Origin: Gnetum montanum
Taxonomy: Eukaryota; Streptophyta; Gnetopsida; Gnetales; Gnetaceae
Assembly: GCA_015680685.1 (NCBI GenBank)
Contig: MNCI01011333.1
Coordinates: 158,937-218,936 of the forward strand
Direction: 5' to 3'
DNA: 60,000 nt
Position 1 is the stretch's first letter. Each line of letters begins with the position of its first letter. A program made the position numbers and the translations under genes. Positions 1-10,673 of the stretch are shown here, piece after piece. The notes under the pieces are model-generated. The model did no database searches and was not told the DNA's origin. It worked only from the letters and a program-made list of their open reading frames with translations.

Positions 1-599
1 CCTCCCTTATCTTTGTCTCCAAAAGTTTTCTTGTAGTTCTACTTCAAACAACTATGAAAATGGATTTTCTTGATGGTTAGGATAACTTTTGGCTAATGGT
101 TGTGGCTAGGTGCAAGTTGCAACTGGGTCATAGCTTCTTGTCTAAAGAAGAACCTCGAAGTCCATTAACTGCTCCAAGAAATTGTGACCAACAATCTTAC
201 TTGATCATCCCCAATAGTTGAATATTCAAATCCAAATGGTCGAATTATTAAAATAAGTAGGAAAGATTAATAATGACTGCAACATGCATGTGAGTCACAT
301 GAGCTCACACTAATGGAATTACCTGTTTATTTTCAATTAAATTGCAAGGGCTACAAGTGGCATGATGAAGAAACTCTAAGCTACAAGCTCATGCAAGTCT
401 CATGAGCTGGTGGTTCCTAGTCCAATGCAAATATAGTTGCTAAATGACCACTCTCTCCAATTAAATCTAACTCCACTTTACTCAATGATCATCCAAGGCT
501 GTAATTCAACTCTAGATAACTATGGGGTGGGAATTATTTTTCTTGATGAGTTGTAATTTAATTAAAACTCATCTTAGAGTTAAGAGTCTTAGATGTGGG

Positions 600-2215
600 T
601 AGTTGTGGGTTACAAGGGTGCCTAGAAGCTTGCCCAAGCTTTCAAAATAAGGGAAAAAAGCTCAAAGAGCATCAATTCACATCCTAATATAGCCCCCAAC
701 TAGATCTTTATCACCCTGAAAAAAGAGAGCAGAATAGTGCATGTAAATTAATGAAAATACAATAAATAAAGATTAGATAAAAAATAGTCCCCCATACCAT
801 AGTATCAAAAATATACAACTAGAGAAGAAAAAGAAGAAGTGGGAAATACTTGCTCAAGTTGGATGGGCTAAGCCTTCCCCCATAGGGGATGCTAGAGCCT
901 CTACTAAAGGAGGAGGTTGAGATACATCATCACTTGTCTCTTTGCTCATGAAGTCTTGCTTAGTAACCTCATCATCCACTTGGTCACTAGGACCAAACAA
1001 TCCTACCTTATCTACATCAATAAACAAGGATCCCATAGGCATAAACTATGGGTCCACTAAATTACCCATCTCTTATTGGCTCACTGTCTAATGAAGATCC
1101 CTCATTGTGGAGAACAAGTGATGTTCTAGAATCATCACATTAGAAGCTAAATGGTATTACCTCCTCTCCAATATATAATAGTGGGCACAAATACATGCCT
1201 TCCTATCATTACACTATGTGATGAGATTTACTTGAAGGGTGTCCAATGGGTCATGAGCTAAGATTCAACTTCCACCAAGGCTAGATCTACTTCCATCATA
1301 CAATACTACTACTATTGCTACGGCTTCTGTAAATCAGCATGATGAGCATCCTACGAAATCCTACAACCATATCCTAGGATTTGTGGATCTAGTATCCATA
1401 GAACCTCCTTGAAGTGTGTTCAAGGAAACCACTATGTGTACAAGACACATCCCAAGTTTGGAAACTATTCCTCACACTAGAAAACAATCTCCTTGATGGG
1501 AAAGGCAAGTGGTCAAATCTAGCAGTGCATATACAATGTTGAGATCACTAATGGAAAAGGAATCCCATTGGCATCTTGAACCTCCAACTCCATCTTTGAC
1601 AAGATAATATATGAATAACGAAGTGTGTAGGGATCCTCCAAGTCTCTAATCATTAACATGCCTAAGGACATGACATGTGTGAAATGGGAGCTACTTAAGA
1701 TGTTCATCATGATATCTCTTGTAAGAATCCTTCTTTTAGGAGAAAGGTTCTTATAAGGTCATCCTATCTTGTCCATAGTTACATCAAGAAAGATCTTTGC
1801 CACTTGGATCTTATGCTATGATGATTCTACCAGAAAATGCTATCTATTTGGCCATACTTGCATCTTTAGGACCTCAACAACAAGGGCCTCAGTGATTTTT
1901 AGGACCTAGTGCCAATGTAAAAGGTCAAAGTAGTAGGGAAAGTCATCCAAAATGTGAGGTAGAATTGATGAGCCTCTTGCTCATAGAATACCTTACCTTT
2001 GGTTAAGACAAATTCCAAATTGTGCATTGTCAAGGCTACTGCTATTGGTAAATTCATTAACTTCATAAGAGGCCTAAAGTTACTAGGTTCCCTCAATGGC
2101 ACTATAGGGATATTTTCCTTTCGATGCTCCTATTCTATGTGCTCAATGTGCTTCCTATGAGCATGTTCCTACTCCTCTTCCTGAATATTGTTCCTAAAGA
2201 TGTCCCCTCTTACAG
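600..2215 (-). pseudogene. Decayed coding strip of unknown function, possibly spliced
   Basis: Read on the minus strand from about 2,215 down to 860, long stretches translate as ordinary protein broken by TAG/TAA/TGA. Examples are NLEFVLTKGKVFYEQEAHQF near 2,000, LEDPYTLRYSYIILSKMELE near 1,620, and a last stretch at 1,042-854 with SLFIDVDKVGLFGPSDQVDD. At least one frame change lies near 1,870. A polypyrimidine tract ending in CAG at about 719-735 (minus strand) looks like a 3' splice site followed by GDKDLVGGYIRM. A GC-type donor (GCAAGT) near 852 would join in phase. I do not recognise the family. It could be an extra ORF of a retrotransposon rather than a host gene. Confidence 0.3.
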
Positions 2216-2759
2216 TATAATGCATGAGAAGTTCCTTGCTATAGGGAACAATAGTACAAGAATATAAATAATATAATGTATAAAATAAAATAAAAAAATT
2301 ACACAAAACATAAACTTCAAATTCCAATACATGGTTCAACTATTTGCAAGAAATTGAAAAGAGAATTATAACCATGATACTTATAGTTAAAAAATTTCAT
2401 AAGCATGTTGGAAGGAATGGAAGGCTAGAAGGTTATATTTGATGATTTTTCTCACAATGGTTGCTCATCTTAGATTTGGGATATGTCCAAGGCTAGAAGG
2501 ATTTACAACATAGAATGGTTGTGGTGTATGATGATTTTGTAGGACATGAACAAGAACTCCACATGAGATCCAAGAGCTTAAGAAATTGAGATCTATAATG
2601 AGATGATAAAGTAAAGACTACATAGGCAAGATGAGACCATGGATGAGCATGGACACAAATGAAGACCACCAATCAAATGAAGATGCTCTAAGCATTGGTA
2701 TGAAGAAAAATTGATGGGAGAAAGCCTCAGAAGGCAAAATCCAAAAGTGAGAAGATGTC

Positions 2760-3580
2760 TCCAAGAAATAGTAAACATCTCTATCTCAAACTAGATGTCT
2801 CTATAGAGATGTCCCATAGAAGACGTCTCATTTTCTAGTGAGATGTCTCTCTTGAATTAAGGTCAATCTTAGGTAGACATACCAGCTTTGAAGAAGATGT
2901 CTACACTATAAGTTTGGTAGCTATTGCATGAATTTAAAGGAGTTTTTGAAAACTCCAAGGCTATAAGAAGATACCAAAATCTTGGAAATTGTTCAAGTAC
3001 TATTCACAGAAGATCAATTGTTGTCTATTCTATGCTATTGTATTTCTGTTCTTCATTGTAACATCATTTTCTTGGTTGTATGTTGTACTATGCTTTAAAT
3101 TGCAAAGACTTGTAAATTTAGTTACATTCTTTCCATGTGTTTTTCTCTCTTTCTTGTAGTCCTAAAGGCTTGATGTTCTTCTTCAGAGAAGGTATCCATA
3201 TCGAGCTTCTTGGGATCCTATGGGATTGAGTGGTTTCACAACATCAAAACACTCCATAGTGGAGATTAATTTTCTAAAGTTTGTGGAATCCTTGAAATCA
3301 CATTCTAAGCTTATTGGGATCTAATGGGGTTGAGTGGTTTCATAGTGATGAAACACTCATGTGTGGAGCTCACAACTTGTATAGGATGTGGTGCCCTTCA
3401 AACCACTTTTTGAAGGAACAAAGTCTAGATTTGTACAAGGAATTTACCCTCCAAGTGTGGAATACCTAGGTTAGGGAACTACATAAACTTTGATGTGTTT
3501 TTATGGCTAGTGTATTTTTAATTTTAGGAACATATTAAACCCCCCTTCTAATTCCTTGATCCTTACTACAACACTTTGCA
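2760..3580 (+). mobile_element. LTR-like remnant
   Basis: This non-coding stretch has LTR-like features. It holds several AGATGTC words at 2,790-2,910, a T-rich central part, an imperfect internal duplication (3,204-3,374), and an end with a C-run followed by TTCTAATTCC near 3,540. Such a C-run is common at the LTR end and leader of plant Ty1/copia Sirevirus-type elements. No matching second LTR, PBS or target duplication was found, so both the boundaries and the family are uncertain. Confidence 0.3.
3204..3374 (+). repeat. Imperfect direct duplication, offset 104 bp
   Basis: Two copies of about 67 bp start at 3,204 and 3,308. Both contain the order 'agctt-ttgggatc-ta-tggg-ttgagtggtttca' and later 'aaacactc...tggag'. 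The copies lie inside the LTR-like remnant, so this is probably an internal LTR duplication. Confidence 0.6.
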
Positions 3581-3589
3581 ATTGAAAAT

Positions 3590-5190
3590 GAGGTTTTGTT
3601 TTGCTAAACATGGTTTTATTTTTTCAATTTTTAATCAGGTTGCAAAGGACAACGAGTCACAACTTGTTATAACACAAAGGTAAGAAATATTTTTTAAAAA
3701 ATGATATTGTGGCTAACTATGGGTTGTAGTTGTTAGCAATAATTCAAAATTTGGAAGAATAACATTACAGTGCAACAAGCTGTGGATCAGGACCATCTAC
3801 ACTATCCAAAACTTGAAACATAAATTCTTAAAATGCAACCAACAATGGGTTGTAGGCCATTGTAGGTGTCAAACGTTAAGAAATTGAGCTTCCAAGATGA
3901 TTGTAACTTGCAATGAAGCTCACATTAGGACTCTGAATTACTATGTATCGTACCTTCCTACACTTCCTAGTCCAAAATAATTCTTTAACAAAATTTAATA
4001 AAGAGATGATAGAAAATGGAGTAAAATTTAAAGGAGATAAAAGTAACAAAGAAAAACTGTGTGACAAAAGAATAACTAAGGTGTTGATGCTTAGTATATA
4101 TTATGACAATAGGTGTCAATTTAAGTAAATTACTTAAGAAAAATAATACAAATACATGACACTGTCATATTTTAACATTCATGAACCATTATTTATCAAC
4201 TTATCCATGTCTTATGGCAGTATACCTTTCAAAGATACATAGTATTCCCTACTAATAGGAGTTGTTTGTGATAGAGATTCTCTATGCATCAACATAATGT
4301 TCTTATGTTATGGCTATGAATAAGAAAGAACATAGCATCCAAACGTCTTATTACTTAATGATGCAATTTTTTCTTTTTCTTCTTAGTAATTAGAGGATTA
4401 CTACATTGCCATTAGAACATGGTCCATAAACGATGAAAATTTTTCTCTTAGTGTAGTTTGATGATTATAATAGGACAATATGATTATTAGAAAACATTAT
4501 TAGATATGTACACTTGCAATAGGTTATGATTTCATGGTGTACTACCATCAGAACATGGTCCATAAAGAATGAAAACTTTGCTTTTAATACAGGTTAAATC
4601 CCTATGCAAGTCACTTCCCATTAGTATCCCCCATGGTTCATGTTTAATATCACATGATGCCTCTTATCCTAAGATCTTTATTAAGGAAGACCCAAGTCCC
4701 AAGATTATCATGAGACAACATATTCAGTTAACAATATGCCTACTACAATTCAAGAGAATGTAATCACTTTCCAACTAAAAACAACAAACTTTGTTCATAA
4801 TCCAACCTTTTCTATATTTTTAAAAACTTTTAAAAATGTTTCAAAAATAAGTTTCTCAATAATTCATGTCATAAAACAAGTGGAACCTCTGTCAAATTAA
4901 CTCATTAAAGCCTTAATACCATGAAAGATATGTTGTCATAGATAGTACTGAAGACTTGATAATAATAATGATTACTACCATGCATAAGTATTAATAAAAA
5001 TATAATGTATGGCTCATGTACCTATCACCCAACACTTGTAGAAGATAAAGCACATAACAAAAAATGTATTAACTTGTCACCATAAGAACCTCATAAGGGT
5101 CCATTCGAAATCAGTCCATGATCAAGTAAACTTTAGCTTGATGAGAAGAAAATTTAGCTAAGGTAGTTGTCTCATTATCAAGGAAGGTTT
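3590..5190. other. AT-rich stretch with no supported gene
   Basis: I see no coding strip longer than about 65 codons here and no RNA gene. One imperfect direct repeat of about 36 bp starts at 4,415 and again at 4,551, sharing GAACATGGTCCATAAA. The stretch may be relic transposon spacer. Confidence 0.4.
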
Positions 5191-5329
5191 AATGTTTAAA
5201 ATATTAATAAAATAATTAATATACCATGATTATAACTAACCTAATTATAAATTACCCAAAAAAAGAGAAAGGTATCAAAAAATCGTAAGGTTCATACATT
5301 AATCACCAATCCTTGGTTATGCTTGTGAT

Positions 5330-7929
5330 CATAGATGACACCAAAGAATGGATCACAAGGTGAAGGATCATCCCAACCAAGTGAGAAGTGGCCAATAAGG
5401 TAGGGGTCAATAGCCACAATAGCCATGAGAATAAGAGGCCATGACCCATGCAATGATACCTCTAAAGGAGGAGCTTGAAGTGAAGTCTATCCGTAAGATT
5501 TCCACAGTAGAAACTAGCCAGTCATGGTAAGATGAAGTAGCAAGGTCAAGGCCTAATCTTTAGGTTACATTGATTAAGTCCTACCTAGAAAGAATTCATT
5601 TCAAGGAGGTCCAAAGTCAAATTCTCTAAGATCTTAACTTTGGTTCCTTCTTAGACTTAGCACCATAGGAAGTCCAAACATAACTGTAGGGGTCTCCCAT
5701 GTGGCCCACTCTCTCATCCAATGGAGAATGGTACATCAGAGAAAATACCTTTTTTGGAACAACTAGCAAGGAGATGAGATTATCAAGATTAAGGACATGA
5801 TTGTATCTTATTTAGTTGAAGCCATCGCAAAGGCCCTTATCTTGACTAACATGGGAAAAACTCTTATGAAGATCTCCACTTAGGTGGATTAGGAGGCAAA
5901 GAAGGAATAGATCAACTGGTGCTATGGGATGGACCGTAAGGAGTATGGTTCACTTACTAAGGTAGAGTGAGCCTATTTCAAGATAGTAGTCTATCATCTA
6001 AATCCTATGATTATTTCTAGAAAGGTGACTAGCTTCTCCACCCATGCATGCGTCGCTCTGCATGGCATGTTTTTTGTCAGCCTTCCTCAACTCATATTCC
6101 TCGAAATCGAGAAACACTCCAAAAAATGAGCGAGGGAGGAAGACACTACCCTTCCCATGCCTAATCTACAAACTCTACTAAATGGGAGCCATAGCTTGAT
6201 ATGCCAACAACATGCTCTATCATGCTTCTATTGCATCTCAAGAGAAGATGATGAGTACCAAGTTGCTGGAGAAGGAGTGGCAACCATCGCCATTTTCCAA
6301 TGAGACCACACCATAGGCTAGCATAGATGTTGAATGAATAAGTAAACTTCATGAATACCTATTATCATAACAATAGGGTGAGGCAAGTTGTGGGTAGTCA
6401 TTGGTCTATGGGCCAATTTTGAGACACCTCAATGAAGTTATTGGAATAATCAAATGGTTGGAAGGGACTATTCGAATGTTTTATATAGAACACATGTAAG
6501 CATCCACAAGAATGAATCCAAGCACTCAAGAGGTTACAATGTCCATCCCTGAATAACAAGAGTTTCTTGAAATCTTTAGGAATGTTGTGACTTTATTGGT
6601 ACATCGAGAGGAAGTTGAGAGATCTATTATCTTGTTGATGTAGCACCATAGGTAGGAAATAATAGCAAAAGTGGTGGCAAATCATGCGTCCAAAGCATTA
6701 AATGCTTTTGTGGTAGCCATGCCTAACATAGCTACCTTGAAATATGTGCAAGCTTTTTTAGGAGCAAGAATTGGTTAATTGAGTGTAGCCCAATACTAGA
6801 ACATGTTAGATTGACTAGATGAAAAAAGACAACCACTTTTAGAGATCCTTATTCTTTTGGAAGAGATCATTGCTACCTAGTCAGAGCTACTATAGACAAA
6901 GGGTAAGCCCCTGAATAATAGCATCCAACTAGAGATAACCACAACCAAAAATCATTGGTTGGCTGTCAATGTTACAAAATTGAAGGCTTGACTCTCTTAC
7001 CCCACCATTCTCAACCAGGACATCACCAAAGATGAAGCTTTCTTGCAGCTTTAGAAAAACTTAAAGGAGGTTGAGAATGCAAAGGGGATGATGTTCTTTT
7101 CTGCATTCTTATCTGAAGCTATTTCCTTCAACATCGATAAGTACTTGGCTCAAGTCCACATAGAAACCTTGGTCCTCACAAACGATGTTCACCACTTGTG
7201 AAATGTTGAGAAACAAAAATACCAGATGGGAAAATTTGTAAGATAGCATTAGGAGTAGCTAGCTAAGGTAAATCTTGACTTGAGAAGGTTGGCTATGAAA
7301 AATTTAAATATCTTTATGGAAAAGGTTTGGGTGCTTTTTCAAAAAATGGCCATCAAGGTAGTCACATGGAAAAATGAGTCCTTAAAGTTTGAACAAGTAA
7401 AGAATCACTATAGGGACTAGGTTGGACTCCTCAAATAAGTTAATGAGAAAGAAATATAGCTAGCTAGGGCAAAGATGAATGAGATACTCTAGTAACTCCA
7501 ACAAGGAGGTGATGCATGGTAGTTGATCTTTAATGATCTAAATGTATACAAAAAGGTTAAGATCTGCCTAAAGGAGTTGCAAATAGAAGAGATGATGGAA
7601 TACATAGAGCTTGCCAAACTTTGATATGTTAACTTGGCTATCCTAATTATAGGGAGGCTAAGGTTAGAACTTGAAAAGAAGGTGACTAGTTCATACCTCC
7701 TTTACAAGGCCAAATCGAAGCATCATAAAGAAATCAGGAAAAAGTTGGAGATAACTAATGCTAAGCTTGAAGTCCTTAGGAACTAGTTCACTAATCAACA
7801 ATCAGTTGCTAAGGACTTGGCCAAAAGGATGAATAACCACCACAAGCTATAGAACCTCATCAACATGTTCGATGTCAAACAAAAATAATTTGCAATGTGG
7901 TTTATGAATGTCAAGGAGTTATTCCTAGT
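5330..7929 (+). pseudogene. Post-integrase ORF of Athila-type element, first copy (decayed)
   Basis: This strip aligns along its length with the plus-strand strip at 17,240-20,145. Paired blocks include 5,995-6,110 (NPMIISRKVTSFSTHACVAL) with 17,917-18,000 (NPIVRLRKITIFFAQACTTL), and 7,575-7,900 with 19,545-19,880. The second block holds a shared ELQIEEMMEYIEL-type helix and a YLLYKAKSKHHKEI-type helix. The N-terminal part is globular and the C-terminal half is heptad-like, Lys/Glu/Leu-rich coiled coil. Many TAG codons interrupt it. It ends directly against the LTR at 7,930, and about 460 bp present before the second copy's LTR are missing. The integrase, RT and gag that should precede it are absent, so only the 3' end of an element remains. 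Athila elements carry a variable, often env-like ORF after integrase. I cannot assign this one a function. Confidence 0.55.
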
Positions 7930-8296
7930 TGATGAGTTGTGGTTGACTGTGTCAAGTAGGCCTTATCGACATGGTCCCATTAACTGGAACCTATTGATAA
8001 GGCCTTATCAATACATCATTTCATGCATTGACTAGGCCCCATCAACATAGGATCTACTTTTTCTTATAAATACAAGCTCATCAGCTACATTTACGACATG
8101 TCTTATGATAGTAGTAGCAGATAACATTATGCTTCACAAGTGTAATCAGGAAGATAACAAATGACCTTAGGGCAAGGTTCACTTCCTAGAAGACTAGTGT
8201 ACTAGATAATTGTAAAGTCTATGGAATTCAATCAGATCATGCATGAACACTATGTGATTTGTATGGTTGGGTGTAGGGGTACCTTGTCACTCATCA
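7930..8296 (+). repeat. LTR, internally deleted (left)
   Basis: It starts TGATGAG and ends CTCATCA, a perfect 7-bp terminal inverted repeat used by every LTR of this superfamily in the window. A TATAAATA box lies at 8,065-8,072. Its last ~180 bp match the end of the LTR at 20,360-21,280, but about 550 bp of central LTR are missing. The U3 part contains a perfect 20-bp palindrome at 7,993-8,012. The start is less certain than the end, because the preceding ORF could read through the TGATGAG. Confidence 0.65.
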
Positions 8297-8297
8297 T

Positions 8298-8315
8298 TGG
8301 CATCATTACTAGGGA
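8298..8315 (+). other. Primer-binding site, tRNA-Asp type, decayed
   Basis: TGGCATCATTACTAGGGA begins one base after the LTR end. It matches the plant tRNA-Asp complement TGGCGCCGTTGCCGGGGA except at six positions, all transitions (C to T or G to A). This fixes the LTR end and the element's orientation. Confidence 0.75.
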
Positions 8316-8997
8316 CTTTATTTGTTGAATGTGCATTATCTAGGATTAGTGAATATTATTAATATCGTTGGATGAAATCAAGATCAACATCACTCTCAAT
8401 GACATGTAACTACTAAGCACACTAATAATTTTATTTTTTTTGCAAAATTTCTTCTTCTCATAGGCATGAAGATGTCAAACCACCAATCCCACAAGAGTGC
8501 AAAGTGGTACATACTCATCTAGATGAGTATGTACTAAACTTCACCTTCATCTTACATCATGATGAATAGCTACAATGGCATGATATGGAAGGCAACATCA
8601 TCTTGCTCCTCAATTGATCTATACCTAGGATGTTGTTTCAAACTTTTAAGAAGTTTGGCATTCCAGATCTTCACGAGGAATACATTGTAAATGGTTATGA
8701 CACTCGTTACTACTATCCCATTGAAACACAATGTAAGCAAGATCAACATCAAAAGAAGCATCATGAAGCTATGAAGGGAAAACATTTCAATAATCCCTTG
8801 TTCCTACTTAATCAAGATGACAGTGAGGATCCTACCTTTGAAGGTTCTCAACATGAAGATTCTCCACCCCCTGTTGTTGGTAATGAGGGTGTGACCCTAA
8901 ACCTAAAATCCACTTCAAGAAAAAGAAACAGTCAAGGTAGGCACTCGGGTAAACATTACAATGGTAAGGAATCTAAGGATGAAGGTTGAAACACCAT

Positions 8998-9038
8998 AAA
9001 TTTTAGGACTTTGATGATTCAACACAGTCCTAAAATTT
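8998..9038. repeat. Perfect 13-bp hairpin near the left end of the insertion
   Basis: Arms AAATTTTAGGACT (8,998-9,010) and AGTCCTAAAATTT (9,026-9,038) are perfect reverse complements around a 15-bp loop. They begin 11 bp inside the left terminus. Confidence 0.8.
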
Positions 9039-9388
9039 GGGCAAGGATCTTTGCAAGCATGGTGTCACACCAAACTACACAGGCAACATGGCACCCTGAA
9101 AGTCCTAATGCCTACAAAGCCACATCTGGGTTTTCCTACCATCCTTTGTAGCAAAGTCAACGTAGCACCCAGCCATGGAGCCATTTTGCATGAAAGAGGC
9201 ACTAGAGGTAGACCGTATAGTCTGGAAAATTTTCTATCTCCTAGGCTGATAGGCTTGCTACACCCTCTAGTTTTCCCAGCTTGACACTTGACTCGGCTAA
9301 CGGTCTACCCAGGGACCATGCTAGGAGCTTTCAAAGTTTTTTAGGATGGACTAAATAGTTCAGCAAGTTTTCTAACTATGAGACCTGT

Positions 9389-10600
9389 TATGCTACATAG
9401 CATAGCAGGCCTTGAAAAGACTAATCTAGCTCCAAATATGTAGATTGATAATGACTCAGTCCTTTGGGATATCTACCCCATCTCATCCTTAATGCATGAG
9501 CAACACGACGTAGCAAAATGTGGCAAAATTTATCAAAAATAATCTTAATTTGAGTGGTACACTATGCAACGTAGCACAGCGTAGCATGAATGTACTGTGA
9601 CAATACTCCTACTCAAATTTCTCTGATGGAGTAAGCATATTTTCCCATGATTCAACCATCAAACATGCTAGTTTAGTTGCCACGCCAGGACATGACTGAC
9701 ATCCTACAGTAAAATGTTTGCGAAATGAGATAAGATTTGAGCCAAATTGGGTGTTACATTATGTTACGCTATGCAGTGTAGCATAGCGTAGTAGGGTCAG
9801 AATACATGAAGCTCCTCTGCCAAGTGGTTCCTAGCAAAAGGGATTGCAGTTAGCCACATTTAGACCTCTAAGATTGCCTTTCCCACTTCGCCCCCAGGTT
9901 CCAAGCAAAGTTTCTTGACAAGGCATTCAGAATCAAGAAGAAATGCATGTTGCACTAGTTACTATGTTGTGCTACACTACACAGTGTAGCACAGCATCGT
10001 GGGAACACAAAGCATAAAAGTGTCTCAAGGATGAACTTCATAGGTCCTAAGACCTTTTAACATGGAAAGTAGGGTTGATAATTATTATAGATTACTTGCC
10101 TAGCCAGGCCTCAAAGGGGTTTTTTTTGGCTTTCGGGAAATTTTTGTCTCAAGACAGGAAGCTACACTACGCTATGCTACGTAGCATAGTGTAGTGTAGC
10201 ATGCGAGTCTCTACACTACACCGATACGCTAGGTAGTGTAAATAGTGTAACACTCACATGGAAGCATGAGGACGTCTCCGGTTAGCTCTAGAACTTATTA
10301 GCAATGGTCACTCCCATCTCGACATTTCTTTGATAGACAAGATTAGCAAGTTTGCTTTGTTTTACACCCCCCTGATTATTCCCAAAGTTGTCCCTATTCT
10401 TGACCCTGCCCACAAGAGTAGGGAAGACATAGTCCTAGAGCACATGCTCCACTATTTCATTCATTGTTGGAATTTTTGTAACAAACATGGAAATTCCTTG
10501 GTTTGGCACATGTAGTTTGGATAGTATGGTCATAGCGCAGTGGGTTCACAATCAGTGTAACACTGCAGCGTAGCACTACATAGTAGTATGACACATTCAC
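9389..10600. repeat. Series of palindromes built on GTAGCATAGCGTAGC-like words
   Basis: Palindromic clusters lie at 9,389-9,404 (TATGCT/AGCATA), about 9,550-9,585 (two tandem CGTAGCA words), 9,765-9,790 (TACGCTATGC/GCATAGCGTA, perfect 10-bp arms), 9,969-9,992 (GTGCTACACT/AGTGTAGCAC, perfect 10-bp arms), 10,161-10,200 (40 bp, one mismatch, no loop), 10,212-10,255 and 10,550-10,595. The first five are spaced about 170-210 bp. The sequence between them is not repeated, so this is not a simple satellite. All lie upstream of the TATA box, in the presumed U3. Confidence 0.75.
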
Positions 10601-10665
10601 GTATGCACCATGTGGGACCCAAGACACATGGCATCCAAACCACATTTCTCTCTCACTTATGGCTT

Positions 10666-10673
10666 TATAAATA
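10666..10673 (+). promoter_or_regulatory. Probable TATA box of the 2.3-kb LTR
   Basis: TATAAATA lies in a GC-richer context (ggctttataaataccctga), as in the other LTRs of the window. It sits just after the palindrome series, where the U3/R boundary of a plus-oriented LTR would be expected. Confidence 0.45.
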
